From Tenrec ecaudatus (taxonomy: Eukaryota > Chordata > Mammalia > Afrosoricida > Tenrecidae): a stretch of DNA of 64,000 bases. A model generated the notes under the pieces. The model searched no databases, was not told the origin of the DNA, and saw only the letters and a list, made by a program, of their open reading frames with translations. Location of the stretch: assembly GCF_050624435.1 (NCBI RefSeq), contig NC_134541.1, forward strand, positions 7,888,983-7,952,982. Direction: 5' to 3'. Below, in pieces: positions 31,911-43,959 of this stretch (position 1 is the stretch's first letter; each line of letters opens with the position of its first letter). A program made the position numbers and the translations under genes.

Positions 31911-32960
31911 CTTTCACAGACTCCATGGAAACATAGCCCTTGCTTTCTATGCTGACACACCCCGTCCCCTCAGCAGCAAGGATACATTCTATTCCATAGT
32001 ATGGACTCAATAAATACTTATGGATAACTAGCCGTGCCTTGTAGATGGGAGAAAATAATCTATTTGTTGAATGACTGAGTTGGAAGATGAAGGACATGGT
32101 CTGGAAATAAGAAGGCAGCAACAGTGAGAACTAGATCAGTGACATGACCAACGGGGATGTCAGGGACAAAAGGTTGCCTATGGAAATACAAGAGGCTGGT
32201 CAGTGAGGCAGGCAACCTTCCCCATGAATCTTGCATTTCCTCTCTCAGGCTTCCTGGAAAGCCAGTGGTATTTTCAAATCTGCTATTGAACATCTGTCAA
32301 TGTCTCAAGCAAGTGCATCTAAATCCCAGTGATGGAATTTAGAGTGAATTTGTATCTGGCATCAGAGAACACCACGGAGTAGACAGTTAAGGAAATTGAC
32401 ATTTCCATCATCGATTGCTTTTGTTGTTGTTGTTCGATGTATTTAGTTTAAGGTTCTCTGCAGATTCTATTAAATCCAGCAGTTTTATCTTCTTGAAGGC
32501 ATTCATTTGTTCTCCAAGCAAGATTGAAGTAGAATACAAACCAAGACCCTGGTGGAAGCAGTGGTGACGTCACCATCCAATACCCACTTTCTTTCCTTCT
32601 CGCTTGGGATGACATTGTTTCATCCCTTGAGGCATTTGTGTGAGACGTGACCATTGACTTAGCCTCCCCCGCCTGAAGCCCAGCTCTTCATTGTTGGTTG
32701 AGAAATTGTGACTTGCTTTATATTTTCAACAACCCACCCTTCAACACTACACCTTGTAAAAACAAGGTGATTTGAACAGAAGTTTAGAAAATGAAGAGAG
32801 TCCCATGAACTGCATCCTGCCTTCCAAAGGCAGCAAAAGTAGGGCCAATGATATAGCAGCAACAAGAGGCCAATGAGAAGTGTCATCGATCTGGAACTGG
32901 AAAAAAAAAAGCATATGAAACCACAGGGAAGTGGAAAATCAGTGAAAGCAAGGTTTGTGT
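31911..32960. other. Unassigned non-coding DNA
   Basis: No gene or clear repeat recognised over about 1 kb. Open frames on both strands are short and without domains. Confidence 0.4.
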
Positions 32961-32961
32961 T

Positions 32962-33035
32962 CACTGTTGGGTATGGGTTGGATTGCTAACCCAAAGGTGG
33001 GAGGTTCAAACCCATGAGCTGCTGGGTTAGAATGA
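32962..33035 (+). mobile_element. AfroSINE fragment
   Basis: 'ggattgctaacccaaaggtg', 'ggaggttcaaacccatgagc' and 'tgctgggttagaa' match the SINE central part only. Confidence 0.6.
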
Positions 33036-33184
33036 TTCACTAGAGTTGCCAGTTTCCTAGAGAGCTCATTGTTGGGTAAACTTGTCTAGATGAGGAGTTC
33101 ACTGTTTGGAATGTCATCATTTTATTACATAACCATTTTATCTAAATGGACTGTTTCTGAGAATTAATAAAAGAAAAAGGAAAT

Positions 33185-33402
33185 AGTCTCACTTTGGAAG
33201 AACTAAACTCAGGAGGAACCAGTCCCTGTAGAAGGATTCATGCCTGGGAAAGTAGAGAGTCATCGAAATAGAGGAAGTCTGACCCAGTGGCTACAAGAAT
33301 GGGGCTCAAACAACAACTGAAAAGATGGCAGGGCTTCATTCTGTGGTATGAAGTGCCCTTATAAATTGGATACTATTTAAGGCACCTAACAATAAAAACA
33401 GC
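33185..33402 (+). mobile_element. RTE LINE extreme 3' end
   Basis: Sense: 'aggaaccagtccctgtagaa', 'aagtagagagtcatcgaaat', 'acccagtggctacaagaatg', ending 'aaggcacctaacaataaaaa'. The RTE tail is well preserved. Confidence 0.88.
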
Positions 33403-34280
33403 AAATTCATTGTTCTAAACATTGTGTATTTTCTGTCTTCCTTCTTTTCAGTGGGTCTGTGGGCTGCCTGAGGAGGGCGTAGATTGAGAGAGAAGGCAGA
33501 CTCCATGGTTTCTCACGTTCAGAACAGGGAGACACAGATATGAAAAGGAGGGTAGCTGGCATGAACTTAAATACAACAGGAACCTAACTTTAAAACTCTG
33601 AAAACTTCACTCAGTGTTCTCACTTTGAAATAAGGCCAAGATTCTAAAATATCTGATAGGAAAGGCTGACTATGTATTTTTTATTTTGTTCAATACTTTA
33701 CAATGAAGAATAAATTCCCAGGGCTTAAAAGAACACATTTTAACAAAAGGTGAAAAGAAAAATGTAATTCTGAAAAAGTAGAATTCTAGGAAGACATTCT
33801 GAATTTTGAAAACGTATGTTCTATAGAAAATAAAACCCAGAAGGCATGTGTTGCGGGTTGAATAATTATTGGATAAGATTCATTGAGAACTTATTGTATG
33901 CAAGGCATCATGTAGGCACCCTGGGTATTGGGGTAGAAGGATGGCTACACACCAGGACCTGAGTTCCTCGATCCAAACCCTGACTTTCCCATGGTTTTAT
34001 GCATATGTGTGTTGTGTGTTGGGGGGCGGCGTGTGTGTTTTGAGTTTCTCTGATGTGGGTTTCTGTCATTAACCACTTTGAAGTCATCCTAAAGGCATAC
34101 GTCTTCCCTTATTGCCTGATGTCCTTGGTTCATAATATTGAGAGGGGCTGCCACCCTGTCAGAAATAAAAGCCTAGAAACTCAGGCCCTATCTCAATGGT
34201 AGAAAGGCCTGCAAGTCAATGGCAAGAGGGAAATTTGGTGGCCTGGGCTGATGCAGGAAGATCACACGCATGAAAGTGGT
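33403..34280. other. Mostly unassigned DNA with an L2-like piece
   Basis: 33,880-33,965 reads like an L2 3' end ('gagaacttattgtatgcaag', 'gcatcatgtaggcaccctgg'). A G/T-rich stretch lies at 34,010-34,040. The rest is unrecognised and gene-free. Confidence 0.45.
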
Positions 34281-34281
34281 T

Positions 34282-34515
34282 TTCCGGCGTCTTTGAGTTG
34301 ATGCCTACTCATAGCAGCCCTAAGCGTAACAGAGCAGAATCCTGCGCGGTCCTGCATCCTCCTCACAATTGTTACTGTACACAACTATGCCAAGCCAAAT
34401 AGGTACCAGTCCATCTCTTTGATGGACTTCCTCTGCTTTACCACGCACAACGCTCTTCTGCAGGGACTGGTCTCTAAGGCTAGGGACAACATTACAACAA
34501 TCTCTAGCCTCCCTA
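34282..34515 (-). mobile_element. RTE LINE 3' end
   Basis: Antisense: 'ggcgtctttgagttgatgcc', 'tactcatagcagccctaagc', 'gcagaatcctgcgcggtcct', 'gctttaccacgcacaacgct', 'ctgcagggactggtctctaa'. 5' truncated. Confidence 0.85.
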
Positions 34516-34519
34516 TAAC

Positions 34520-34680
34520 TCTATAGATTTTATTTTCATGAAAATTTATGAAGGAGGTGCATAGAAATGGAGGGGCCATAAAGGTCAGAGTATTTTCCCA
34601 AGAAGGCCTATAGTGTAAGATGTCAGTCCAGAATCTCAACCCAGGTACATGAGCTGACAGTCACAGTGCTTAGTCCTGAC
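34520..34680 (+). mobile_element. MIR SINE 3' part
   Basis: 'agtccagaatctcaacccag', then 'acagtcacagtgcttagtcc', the usual MIR 3' sequence. The 5' part is weak. Confidence 0.5.
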
Positions 34681-34924
34681 CCCGGCCAGCCCGTTCAATG
34701 ATCAGCTCTCTAGGTGGTGAAGTGCTATTTCAGATTCGTCTTGGTATTGTTTCCTGAATGTTGCTTGGCCATGACTGTGAGAACTCAGGACTCCCAGGTC
34801 AGAGGGAACGTGACACACACGGAGGCGTTCTCAAGCCAATGGACAATCAGGGTAAGCCTTAAATGAACTAGCAGTTGTCTGGGCCTCAGTCTTGATGGAC
34901 AGAACCAGAGTCTCCTTGGTTAGA

Positions 34925-35352
34925 GCCTCAGTGTCCATCACAGCAGCAGTCAAGAAATCAAAAGACATAGTGCAATGGGTTAATCTGCGGCGCCAGGTCA
35001 TTTAAAAATATTCAAGAGCAAGAGTCTTGCTGTCAAGACTAAAGAATGCCTGCCCCAAGCTTTAGTACTTTCAATTGCCTTGTGTGCATGTGGAAGTTGG
35101 GTAGTAAATAAAGAAGATAAGAAGAATTGATCATTTTGAATGATGGTGTTAGAGACGAATATTGAACATACCGTAGACTGCCTGAAGAACAAACACAACT
35201 GTCTTGGAAGAAGTGCTGCTAGAATGTTCCTTGGAAGTGAAACGTCATCTTACATACTTTGAGCATGTAACTACGTGGTACCAGTCCTTGAAGAAGGGCA
35301 TCATACTTGGTGAATGAGAGGATCAGTGAAAAAGAGGAAGCTCTTCAAGATG
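34925..35352 (+). mobile_element. RTE LINE 3' fragment
   Basis: Sense: 'cagcagcagtcaagaaatca', 'caattgccttgtgtgcatgt', 'gaatattgaacataccgtag', 'gaagaacaaacacaactgtc', 'aagaagggcatcatacttgg', 'gatcagtgaaaaagaggaag'. It stops about 130 bp short of the RTE tail, where the next element begins. Confidence 0.88.
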
Positions 35353-36225
35353 TGAATGCAGCCTGCCGGTGTGGAGTAAGGAACCAGTGGAGAGGTCTGA
35401 GGGGCCGGCCCCAATCCCAACTATGGGATACTGCTCCTCCCCCCCAGAAGAATTTATTTCAGAGGACAGCACTGAAGCTGCAGCTCTGGGAGAGGGACAT
35501 GTCTGATCAGAGCACACAGGAGCAAATGAAGGGGGAGGAAGAGAGAGTGGAGAACATCCTGGCCCACCAAACCTTGAGGATGATATCCCGCTCAGGCAGC
35601 CAATGCACAGAGAGGATCATATGGACAGCCCCACACTGACCCATAACCCTACAGGGGACAACACTGGAGACACAGTGTGGGAATTGCGCCTGATCTGATC
35701 CCACCACACTGAGGCAAAACACTAAGGGCATGCAACTGAACAGCAAGGGGAGCAGAGAAACGAAGTCCCCAGGGAATACCAAAAATAGACTTTACGGCCA
35801 GGGCTTAACACCCCATCAGACTCAATGGGAAAATGCTCCTGAAGGCAACAAACAGTTCTTGAACTAACTACAGGCGTTTCTTTGTTGTTGTTGTTTCTTT
35901 TGTTGCTTTGTTTTGCTCTGTCTTGTTTTTGTGCATGTTATTACCTCCACAGGTTTGTCTAAATAAAATAGGCTGGATGAACTATCTGGTGGAGAGAACA
36001 ACAGGACCAATGGTTCTGGGGGACATGGGAGAGGAGAAGGTGGGGGGAAAGGAAGTGGTGTTAACAAACCCAGGGACAAGGGAACAACGAGTGATCCAAA
36101 TCGGTGGTGAAGAGAGTTTAGGAGGCCTGGTAAGGCATGATCAAGGGCAATGTAACTGAGAGGAATTACTGAAACTCAAATGAAGGCTGAGCATAAAAAA
36201 GCAAAACAGAATAAATATTACCCTT
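35353..36225 (+). mobile_element. L1-type 3' UTR, internal segment
   Basis: About 870 bp starting near 'gtggagaggtctgaggggcc' and ending in an A-rich run with an AATAAA hexamer ('aaaacagaataaatatt'). I recognise blocks such as 'cagaggacagcactgaagct', 'catgtctgatcagagcacac' and 'tgggaattgcgcctgatctg' as an abundant tenrec repeat, probably the L1 3' UTR upstream of the tail seen at 60.4 kb. It carries an open frame through 35,639 but no known domain. It seems to stop at an internal A-rich site and lacks the usual tail. Confidence 0.55.
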
Positions 36226-37000
36226 GTAAGTTGAAAGCAATATCTTTAGCCTAAGATTGACATCAGCTACCTGTCATTACCTGGAAAGCTCTGGAAAGGC
36301 AGTACCTGTACTACATCAGAGTCCCTGGGACTGTGGCCTGGAGGCCCTCAGTTGCTTAGCTGTCAGTTTCCTCTAATGTACAATGTCACCTTACATCACA
36401 AGTGCATTTATGTCTCCAATTTTGTGGGGTTTTGATGGAATTTTTAGTTTCACTGGTACATTACCATTTTCAAAATGTATTTCTCAAATTAACAAACACT
36501 GAAGAAATAATATGCCATATATATAAGTATACACACATACACATTGGAGTTTCAAAAAGAATGTGGACAATATATGAATAATGGGAATATGACCAGAAAT
36601 TACATTTCTTCGTAAAGCACCTTTACCATTGCTTGGTGTTAATTTTCTACATTGGTCTGAAAGATCGGCTGTTTTGTCTTTTGTTCATTTGAGGAATTTG
36701 GTGCTTGAGAGCCAGCTCTTCCTAAGCAGGAGTGGAACGGCTCCTGGTCCAGAAAATGCGAGTATCTCCTGATGTATACATGGAAGGGTAATACTTTTAC
36801 AGTCAGTTTTTAGGGTCCTCCTTACCTTTTAAATTATTTTCTCACATTGCCAACCGACTTCCTAATAGAGATAGTGCGGAAGCAATCCCCCCACCCCTAA
36901 AATTCCCGTGCATGGGTGTCATTGGGTTTTTAAATTTAAACTTCCCAAGTGGATCTGTACTTGCAATCCAGACCAGTACCAAGCAAGTGTCCAACATGTC
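36226..37000. other. Unassigned non-coding DNA
   Basis: AT-rich and gene-free. No repeat family could be named. Confidence 0.4.
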
Positions 37001-37002
37001 AT

Positions 37003-37290
37003 TGTGATTAGGTGCTATCCGGTCAGTTCCTACTCAGAGAGAGCCTATCCCTGCGTTCGCCTGCATGTCACTCACTTGCTGTCCAAAGCCAAACTCAATG
37101 CTACTGAGTCAGTGCTGACTCACAGTGACCCATATAGTACAGGCTACAGCTGCCCTGTCCCCTCTGGAATTTCTGAGACTGTAACTGTTAACTGAAGTAG
37201 AAAGCCTCATCTTTCTCCTGCAGAGCTGTAGGTGGTTTCAAACTGCTGACCTTTTGTATTGGAGGCCAACATGTGATTACTACACTATAG
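37003..37290 (-). mobile_element. RTE tail joined to AfroSINE
   Basis: An antisense RTE tail at 37,003-37,085 ('ttaggtgctatccggtcagt') is followed by an antisense AfroSINE at 37,088-37,290 ('actcaatgctactgagtcag', 'gaaagcctcatctttctcct', 'gtggtttcaaactgctgacc'). Confidence 0.82.
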
Positions 37291-37361
37291 GTAGTGCTCT
37301 AGATTAGTGCTAAGTGGGATGGGCCTTCTAATGTCCACTGATGCCCTTTTCCTTTTGGTTA

Positions 37362-37555
37362 GTTCCCTTGGGTGGTATAAATGATTCAGAGCTCAGCTAC
37401 TAACTGACATGCTGATGATTCCACTCCACCCAGTACACCTAGGAATAAAGGCCTGGGAATCTCCCTGGGAAAGGTGACAGACATTGACACCTGATTGAGT
37501 TCAATGTTACTCTGACACATATGGAGGTCCCCACGAGTAAGAATCTATTCGACCA
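37362..37555 (+). mobile_element. AfroSINE, diverged
   Basis: Head 'ttcccttgggtggtataaat', 'ctcagctactaactgacatg', 'ggcctgggaatctccctggg', tail 'cgagtaagaatctattcgac'. An older copy. Confidence 0.7.
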
Positions 37556-38280
37556 GTAAATTCCCTTAGAACTTTTGAGTTTTCTCTCCTCTCAGCAATT
37601 CACACTCAAAACCCCATTCCTTCTAGTACCCTTTGAAAACATTAGATCCTTTTGCCCCAGGAAGCCCAAAGTTCCTTATACACATTTCTCTTTTGTTGTT
37701 GTTGTTGTTTGTCCCAGAACTATAAGGTGGAGCTAGAAGAAACCCCATCCCAAGGCAAATACCTGGTGCTATCTCTAGAAACAGAATTATGCTGCTATAT
37801 TTTTTAAAGTATCATGTCTCCCATTGAAATAAATAAATGCAAATGAAAGTTCTGCTTCATTGGGCATCTTGCTCCAAATGATAAAATGATACCAGGAGAA
37901 GAAGGGGGAGGTGGGGAAGAGGAATCACTTGAAAAGGTTATTTTGTTAGCAATTCCAGCTGAGTGTTTTGTAGTTAAGGGTAGTGCAGCCACGGAAGATT
38001 GCAGCAGGTTGGAAATTGCTCATTGTGTGCAGGCATCAGGAAATACCTTTCTGTGGCACATTTATAACCAGCCCTCACCCATCATTATTGAATTCGGGCA
38101 CTGCCAGAGATATCTAAATTTAACATGGCAAACAACAGATGGAGGGAAACAGCAACCCCTCCAGCCTCTCCTGGTGTGAACTGTGATTCATTAAGGGGAA
38201 ATAGGGGGTCATGGAGAATTGCACAGCCCAGTAAAGAGCTATGCTGAAAATTTAAACCATGACTGGCTGACTGGCTGGCT
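37556..38280. other. Unassigned non-coding DNA
   Basis: No gene seen. A (TTG)n tract lies near 37,690. The 97-residue frame at 37,886-38,179 has a Gly/Glu-rich start and no recognisable domain. Confidence 0.4.
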
Positions 38281-38437
38281 GACTGCATGGATAGATGGAT
38301 GGTGGATGGATAGATGGATGGATGGATGGATGGATGGATGGATGGATGGATGGATGGTGGATGGATGGAGAATGGATGGGGAATGGATGGATGGATGGAT
38401 GGATGGATGGATGGATGGATGGATGGATGGATGGATT
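38281..38437 (+). repeat. (GGAT)n microsatellite with variant units
   Basis: About 35 GGAT/TGGA units interrupted by 'ggtggatgg' and 'gagaatggatggggaatgg' variants. It encodes a fake Trp-Met-Asp-Gly repeat frame. Imperfections suggest an older, stabilised array. Confidence 0.96.
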
Positions 38438-38511
38438 CAGGGAGCTACTGACATTAAAATTGCAGGTTCATCGGTAAAAGGGATGACAGAACATAATTGA
38501 GCAGGAGATGT

Positions 38512-38715
38512 CAAATGAGAGAGTCCTTGGGTAGAACAAATGGTTAAGTGGTTGACTAATAGCCAAAGGTTGGTGGTTCCAATCCACTGAGAGATGGCTC
38601 GGGCACAAGTCCTGGTGATGTCTTCCTAACGAGCCAGACTCCTCAACCCTTAGCACGGCCCACTCTGCACTTACTCGCAGGGTCGCCCGAACAGGAAGTC
38701 AACCACAGCAAAGGA
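38512..38715 (+). mobile_element. AfroSINE
   Basis: Head 'gagagtccttgggtagaaca', 'aatggttaagtggttgacta', 'gttggtggttccaatccact', tail 'cgaacaggaagtcaaccaca'. Confidence 0.85.
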
Positions 38716-39853
38716 CAACACACTTCATGGGAGGGAGCAGCGTACAGTGCGAGAGAAAGAAAAGAAAACTTGGCCTTGGGAAGTCCCTCTTCGCTGTGGG
38801 GCTACTCGTAGCGTGTGAAGGATTAACATGGCCTCGGGGACAGTGGGGAAGGAAAAGCTGTCTTATTGTTTTAGGACTTTTATTCTTAAAGATGTCCATC
38901 CATCTACTGAAGACCCAGGAGAGGGGATTAGTCAAGGAACTGTGGTTTTTCCTCCCTGCTGCCTTGGCTAGACCGTGTGGTCACTGCTGTGCATCCTTTT
39001 CCGCACCTTCAGTTTTCCTGCTCTTGATCACATCATGCTTTGCAACCATCCGTATCCAGCTCCAGCCTTTGGTGTTCCTTTGTTTCAGCAGAAAATATTT
39101 GTAGCAACTTAATATCTTAAAAATTCGCTCAGAAGAGGTTGCCGTAGCTCGGGTTCACTTCTCGCGCTCCCTTTGTGCAGTGAGTATTTGGTTCACCACC
39201 TTTGGGGCCACGCGGGAAGAATTTCCCTGCACTTTCAAATACAATGTGGCACCGGGTTTGTGACACCACTGGCAATTCAGGAAGTAAACGTGGTCCGGAC
39301 CTATATTAAAAGTCGTTTGAATGGGTTGGCAACATAGTTAAATGATTACAATGGTTCTCCCTGTGTCTGTGGACGTTCCTTTGGAATGTTAAATGGATCT
39401 GAGGACTCATCAAGTGTCTCTTGGTTATTTAAGGAAATATGCGATACCTGACAATTCATCCCTCTTGCAGTTATAATTCTACATTAATCACTGAGTCTTT
39501 AGAACATGTTGAGCCACGTCATCATGGCTTGAGACAGTCATTTTATTAAATTTGCAGAAATCAATAGACACAATGATTCATGCATGAGAGTGAGAAAAAT
39601 TAGAGCAAAAGAATGATTTGGGCTAGTTTCTCAGTGAGGAGTTCAGGGTCTGGCACAGAAATGGCCTGTGGATTTAACTGGGTGGGGAACATATGGATAG
39701 AGAGGGAGAGGGAGAGAGGCCCTTCAGCAAACTTCCAACCCACAGACTTCTTGTAGCCATAGGGAAGAACAGCAACTCTATGAGTTTGAGGAAACACTTC
39801 AAATAGTCACACACACACATACACACACACATACACACACACACACATACACA

Positions 39854-39885
<32 letters not shown>

Positions 39886-40104
39886 TACACACACACACAC
39901 AATGGTATCAAACTGAACTAACTTCTAGCCCTGAACTTATCTCCAGGCATCTGAGGACTAGCAGCAAAGGGTTCACCTCACTGAGAATTGATTTGTGGGC
40001 AAAAGTAGTGATAATTAATGGCAAGGCAAGGATGAACAAAGAGATGTTTGTAAAATGCCTACTGGTTATTTTTCTCAGTGAGTTTGGTTTGAATTGATCC
40101 TTTA
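38716..40104. other. Unassigned DNA with a (CA)n block
   Basis: No supported gene. The 125-residue frame at 38,727-39,104 is Leu-rich, but it has no signal or domain I can assign and overlaps an antisense frame. The CA array at 39,806 is annotated separately. Confidence 0.4.
39806..39900 (+). repeat. (CA)n microsatellite with CATA variants
   Basis: A compound CA/CATA repeat of about 95 bp that gives an artificial Cys-Val frame on the minus strand. Confidence 0.96.
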
Positions 40105-40255
40105 TAAGCAGCACTGATGGTGCCGAGCTCAAACAACGCTAGACTGCTAACCGAAAGCCTGGTCCTTCACATCCGTCCAGAAGTGCTGTGGGAGAAAGAC
40201 CTGGAAATGGGCTTCTGCGAAAGATTCCTAGCATAGCTCACAAAGATACTGTTCA
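40105..40255 (+). mobile_element. AfroSINE, diverged
   Basis: 'ggtgccgagctcaaacaacg', 'ctagactgctaaccgaaagc', 'tgtgggagaaagacctggaa' and 'tgggcttctgcgaaagattc' follow the SINE order. Confidence 0.65.
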
Positions 40256-40599
40256 AAGTCTGCGCCCTAATTTGGTGAGTAGGTGGTGGGTTTTTAAAGT
40301 TCAGGAGCAGTTAACCAAGGCACACGTATTGATCTCTCTCCAAACAGAGGACAGAATCGTAGTGAACATTGAGAGACACATGGAAACAATTAGTCCAATG
40401 AGTAAATGGCTTGTGTAAACATCAGTCTCTACCAACTTGAGACAAGAAGAACTAGATGGTGCCCAGCTCCACTACCAACTGCTGTGGAACAGGATCACAG
40501 TAGAAGGTCCTGGGTGGAGTGCAAGGAAAATGTGGAACAGAATTTGACATCCTATAAGAAACCAGGTTCCCTAGTCAGATGGGGATGAAGGGTCCTCCT

Positions 40600-40775
40600 A
40601 AGCCCCTGGCCCTTTCTCTTCAGGTCTGGAATGGATTCACCTTTAAGCTGCAATGATGCACCAAAATGGCAACAACAACAGCCACAATGGCCACAGCCTT
40701 GGAAACCCAGTGGGGCAGTTCTACTGTGTCTTACGGGGCTGCTTTAAGCCAGTTTCATGCCAATGGCAATGTGTT
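40600..40775 (+). mobile_element. AfroSINE/RTE tail fragment
   Basis: 'ccttggaaacccagtggggc', 'agttctactgtgtcttacgg', then 'atgccaatggcaatgtg'. This is the SINE 3' half preceded by CAA/CCA-rich DNA. Confidence 0.7.
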
Positions 40776-41395
40776 TATTGATATTTTATTAATTCTGCCT
40801 CTCTTAGTATTTCAAAAGAAAATTTCTATCATCATTTGGAGAAAGAAAGGGCTTTCTTGGTAAAGCCACAGAAAGTTCTTTGGGGTCATGAGTAAATAAA
40901 ATTGACAAACTTGTAATTCTTGAGTTTTTAAAGGAAAAAAATCCAAATTCATCACTTAAGATGTTACATTCAGAGGAGATAATGACTTAATCCTGTTTTT
41001 TAAAGGAAATAATACTCATTGGCTAAGAGTGTTCATTGACCAAAGAATACCTTCACCAAGGTTAAGCTTAGATGTTGCTATAAAAAGTAAAAAAGATGCT
41101 AAGGGAATTTTATATAACGTTTTCAGTGGTTCAATTCTGAGTATTAAATGCACTAGTCTATTTAAAGTTCCACTGAGTGAGACAAAGACATTTAGAATTG
41201 AAAGTTTTGCCCCTCTTTTTTTGCAATCACGTGATGGCAGTTTTAACCAGCTCTTATTTAGAGAATTGCAAATGGAAGCCCTTCTGCTTTATAATCCTAA
41301 CCTTCTGTTTTTCGAAGAATCAGGAACACACCTCTCCTTCAATCCATGCCCACAGGCCTCGGGAAACAAGCCGATGTCTATTTGAAACACCATTA
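40776..41395. other. Unassigned non-coding DNA
   Basis: AT-rich and non-repetitive. Overlapping frames of 118-119 residues occur at 41,029-41,536, but the second runs into RTE sequence and neither has a recognisable domain. Confidence 0.4.
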
Positions 41396-41397
41396 AA

Positions 41398-41560
41398 TTG
41401 TCAATTCCAGAACAGCTGTTGCAATACATCAACAGGGCGCAGCCAGGAATTCAGACTGGATTCAGACAAAGACGTAGAAGAAGGGATGGCGCTGATGATT
41501 CAGCACGATCTTGGTGGATTACCTGTGTTTTACTGACGAGGCAAAGACATTTAACCTGTG
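41398..41560 (+). mobile_element. RTE LINE internal fragment
   Basis: 'ttgcaatacatcaacagggc', 'aggaattcagactggattca', 'gacaaagacgtagaagaagg', 'attacctgtgttttactgac' match the RT N-terminal region. Truncated at both ends. Confidence 0.8.
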
Positions 41561-42361
41561 GTGTTATTCAAGTAGTATTAACAGCTGCTTCACTGACCTA
41601 ATGACCATTTTAAGTATTAACAAAGATAGAGTTAAAGGTAGTTTAATATTCATACAGTTAACACTTAAATAAGAACAATAAAAGAGGTATACAAAACTAG
41701 ATTATGTTATAAGAGTTTTAAAGTATTAATGAAAAAAACTTTAGATAATACCTGGTAAAAACCAGCAAAACTGTTATTTAAGATATTTTCATTTTCCTTC
41801 TTGATTGGCATTCTCACTTTCAATATTCTTCACTTTTACCCGAGCATCATGGGCTGTGTGATTTACCCTTAACCCTCTTTTCACCATAGGAGGAGGGACC
41901 CGTTCCTTTAGAGACTGGCCAATTAGGCAATAGCCATTCTATTTGATATATTAGAAATAGGCGACTCCTCTTCTCTAAACATATGATATTCATCTTTGAA
42001 AAAAACATCCACTTCTGCTGACCTTAAAGTAATAGTTCTGACAATATATTTGGCTCTTGGAACACTTTCAGGGATTGCATAATTCACTCATGGTATCTCG
42101 TGGGAATTTGGAGCACAGCACAAGGCTGAAACAAATGACCTCATGCCACTCTCTGGCTGTTTGGCATTTTTTTACTTTTATGTTATATATTTGTTTGCTG
42201 AAGTAATAAATGCAAGGGAATAAAAGTGTAGTATTCCATGAAAATTACCATGTGTTTTATGAATGAATAAATATTACAAGCATAGTTCTACCTAATTTTT
42301 TATACTTATGGATGAAATAAGCATTACTTGGAGTGCTTAGGATATACTGATGTGGTCGGGG
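41561..42361. other. Unassigned non-coding DNA
   Basis: AT-rich, gene-free, no named repeat. Confidence 0.4.
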
Positions 42362-42908
42362 TGCAGTATAGCAGATGAAACACACACCTTTCCTCTAGTT
42401 CTTTAATGCTTCCTCACACCCCTCACCTGCTATCACAACCTCAATTCTATCTTACAAATCGGATTAGACCAGAGCAAGCACACTGCTACAGATAAGAGCC
42501 CAGAACACAAGGAATCCAGGATAGATAAATCTTTCAGGGCCAACAATGAGATTAGAAACACCAGGAGGGTAAGTGGAAGGTGAGGGAAGAAAGAGGGAAT
42601 TGATCACAAGGAACAACCTATAACCTCTTCCCAGGGAAATCAACAACAGAAAAGTTGGTGAAGGGTAACAGAGGATGATGTAAGATGTGAAAATAATAAT
42701 CTATAATTCATCAAGGGTTCATGACGGAGGGAGGGTGGAGGAGAGAGGGGGAAAATGGGGAGCTGATACCAAGGGTTCAAGTAGAAAAAAAATGCTTTGA
42801 AAATGATGATGGCAACATATGTACAAATGTGCTTGACATAATGGATGTATGTATGGATTGTGATGAAGAGATGTAAGAGCCCCCAATAAAAGTATTTAGT
42901 TTAAAAAA
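42362..42908 (+). mobile_element. L1-type 3' tail, ~550 bp
   Basis: Sense copy with the same block order as 29,955: 'ttcctctagttctttaatgc', 'caacaacagaaaagttggtg', 'gaaaataataatctataatt', 'gagctgataccaagggttca', 'gaaaatgatgatggcaacat', ending 'cccccaataaaagtatttag'. AATAAA precedes the A-rich end. Confidence 0.82.
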
Positions 42909-43099
42909 GAATATACTGATGTGAAAATGAACATTAAAATAAAAGGGTAAGGAATATAAATTTGTAATTTCCACATTGGGTGGCTGCCCGGCGGCCCACC
43001 AGAGAGACCCTGATTATTTGTGCCATCTTAACCACCAGTGTACTGAAATCAACAAAAAAAAGTAGGTACCTGTTCTGCCAAACCTGTGAGAAGTGGCTG

Positions 43100-43505
43100 A
43101 ATCCCATCACTTTATTTCACTGTGTGGCTCATAACAAATTAGAGATGACATGGTGAAGCACAGAGATATTGTGAAACCTGTACACAAATCAGCACAGAAT
43201 TGTTTGAACAGGAAAAGGGGGGATAGCATGCTTTAAAATCAGAAAAGGTATACATTAGGGTTATAGACTTTCACCCTATTTATTCACTCTGTGTGCCTAG
43301 CAGATAGTCCAAGTTGTTGGTCTCTATAAAGGACACATCATCAGGATTAGAAGGAGACTTAACAACCTATTATATGTATACAGCACAAACATGCTAGCTG
43401 AAGGCCAAGCGGACTTGAGGCTTACTGACAATAAGATCAAAGACGACTGTCTTCTGTATGGATTACAACTCAATCCTCACAACTGGACCAATGGACAACA
43501 TCAGA
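43100..43505 (+). mobile_element. RTE LINE internal fragment
   Basis: Sense RT region: 'gtgtggctcataacaaatta', 'ttaaaatcagaaaaggtata', 'gaaggagacttaacaaccta', 'gtatggattacaactcaatc', 'ctcacaactggaccaatgga'. The catalytic YADD position (about 43,375) reads YVYS, so it is inactive. Confidence 0.85.
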
Positions 43506-43539
43506 CCAGTGCACATTACCTTGTTTGTTCTGTGCCTTG

Positions 43540-43940
43540 ATTTGCAAGCTACACTACCTGATGGACACCTAACCCATGGACTGTGTCACTATAGTTTGAG
43601 GTTCCTTCAAGACCTACTTCACCACAATATTGGAATATGCATCTCTTGAGCTTGGGACTGTCAGACCCTGTCATCTGGCTGACTGTTGGTGACCTACCTA
43701 CCTTGCTGTTTGCTGCCTATGGCTGGATAGCCTGAATTGCTCTACAGAGGACTACCCTGCGGCCCTCAAGACTTGAAGGACTGCCAGTGTCTCATAACTG
43801 TCTCACGGGAGTGAGTGCCAGTGAGCCATTTGTACCGCTTTATAGATTAATTGTTTACTTCTTATGTTATCTATCTATCTATCATCTATAATTATTAGCA
43901 TTCTGGATTTGTTTCTCTAGAGAACCCTGTCTAAAATAAT
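43540..43940 (+). mobile_element. Unassigned LTR-like repeat
   Basis: Ends 'tttctctagagaaccctgtc'. This is the reverse complement of the edge motif at 53,975 and 27,163 and is preceded by a TCTA run. No internal coding sequence. Confidence 0.45.
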
Positions 43941-43959
43941 TATAAAACAAAACAAGCTC

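Noticed and set aside
35307-35639. 110-residue open frame
   Set aside because: It bridges an RTE fragment and an L1-type 3' UTR segment, so it is a chance fusion of two repeats.
38281-38437. CRISPR-like array
   Set aside because: A tetranucleotide microsatellite with no unique spacers; the genome is mammalian.
38219-38500. Trp-Met-Asp-Gly repeat protein
   Set aside because: A translation of the (GGAT)n microsatellite. No start context or flanking gene.
41029-41536. Two overlapping frames of 118-119 residues
   Set aside because: They overlap in different frames, the second reads into RTE sequence, and neither has a recognisable motif.
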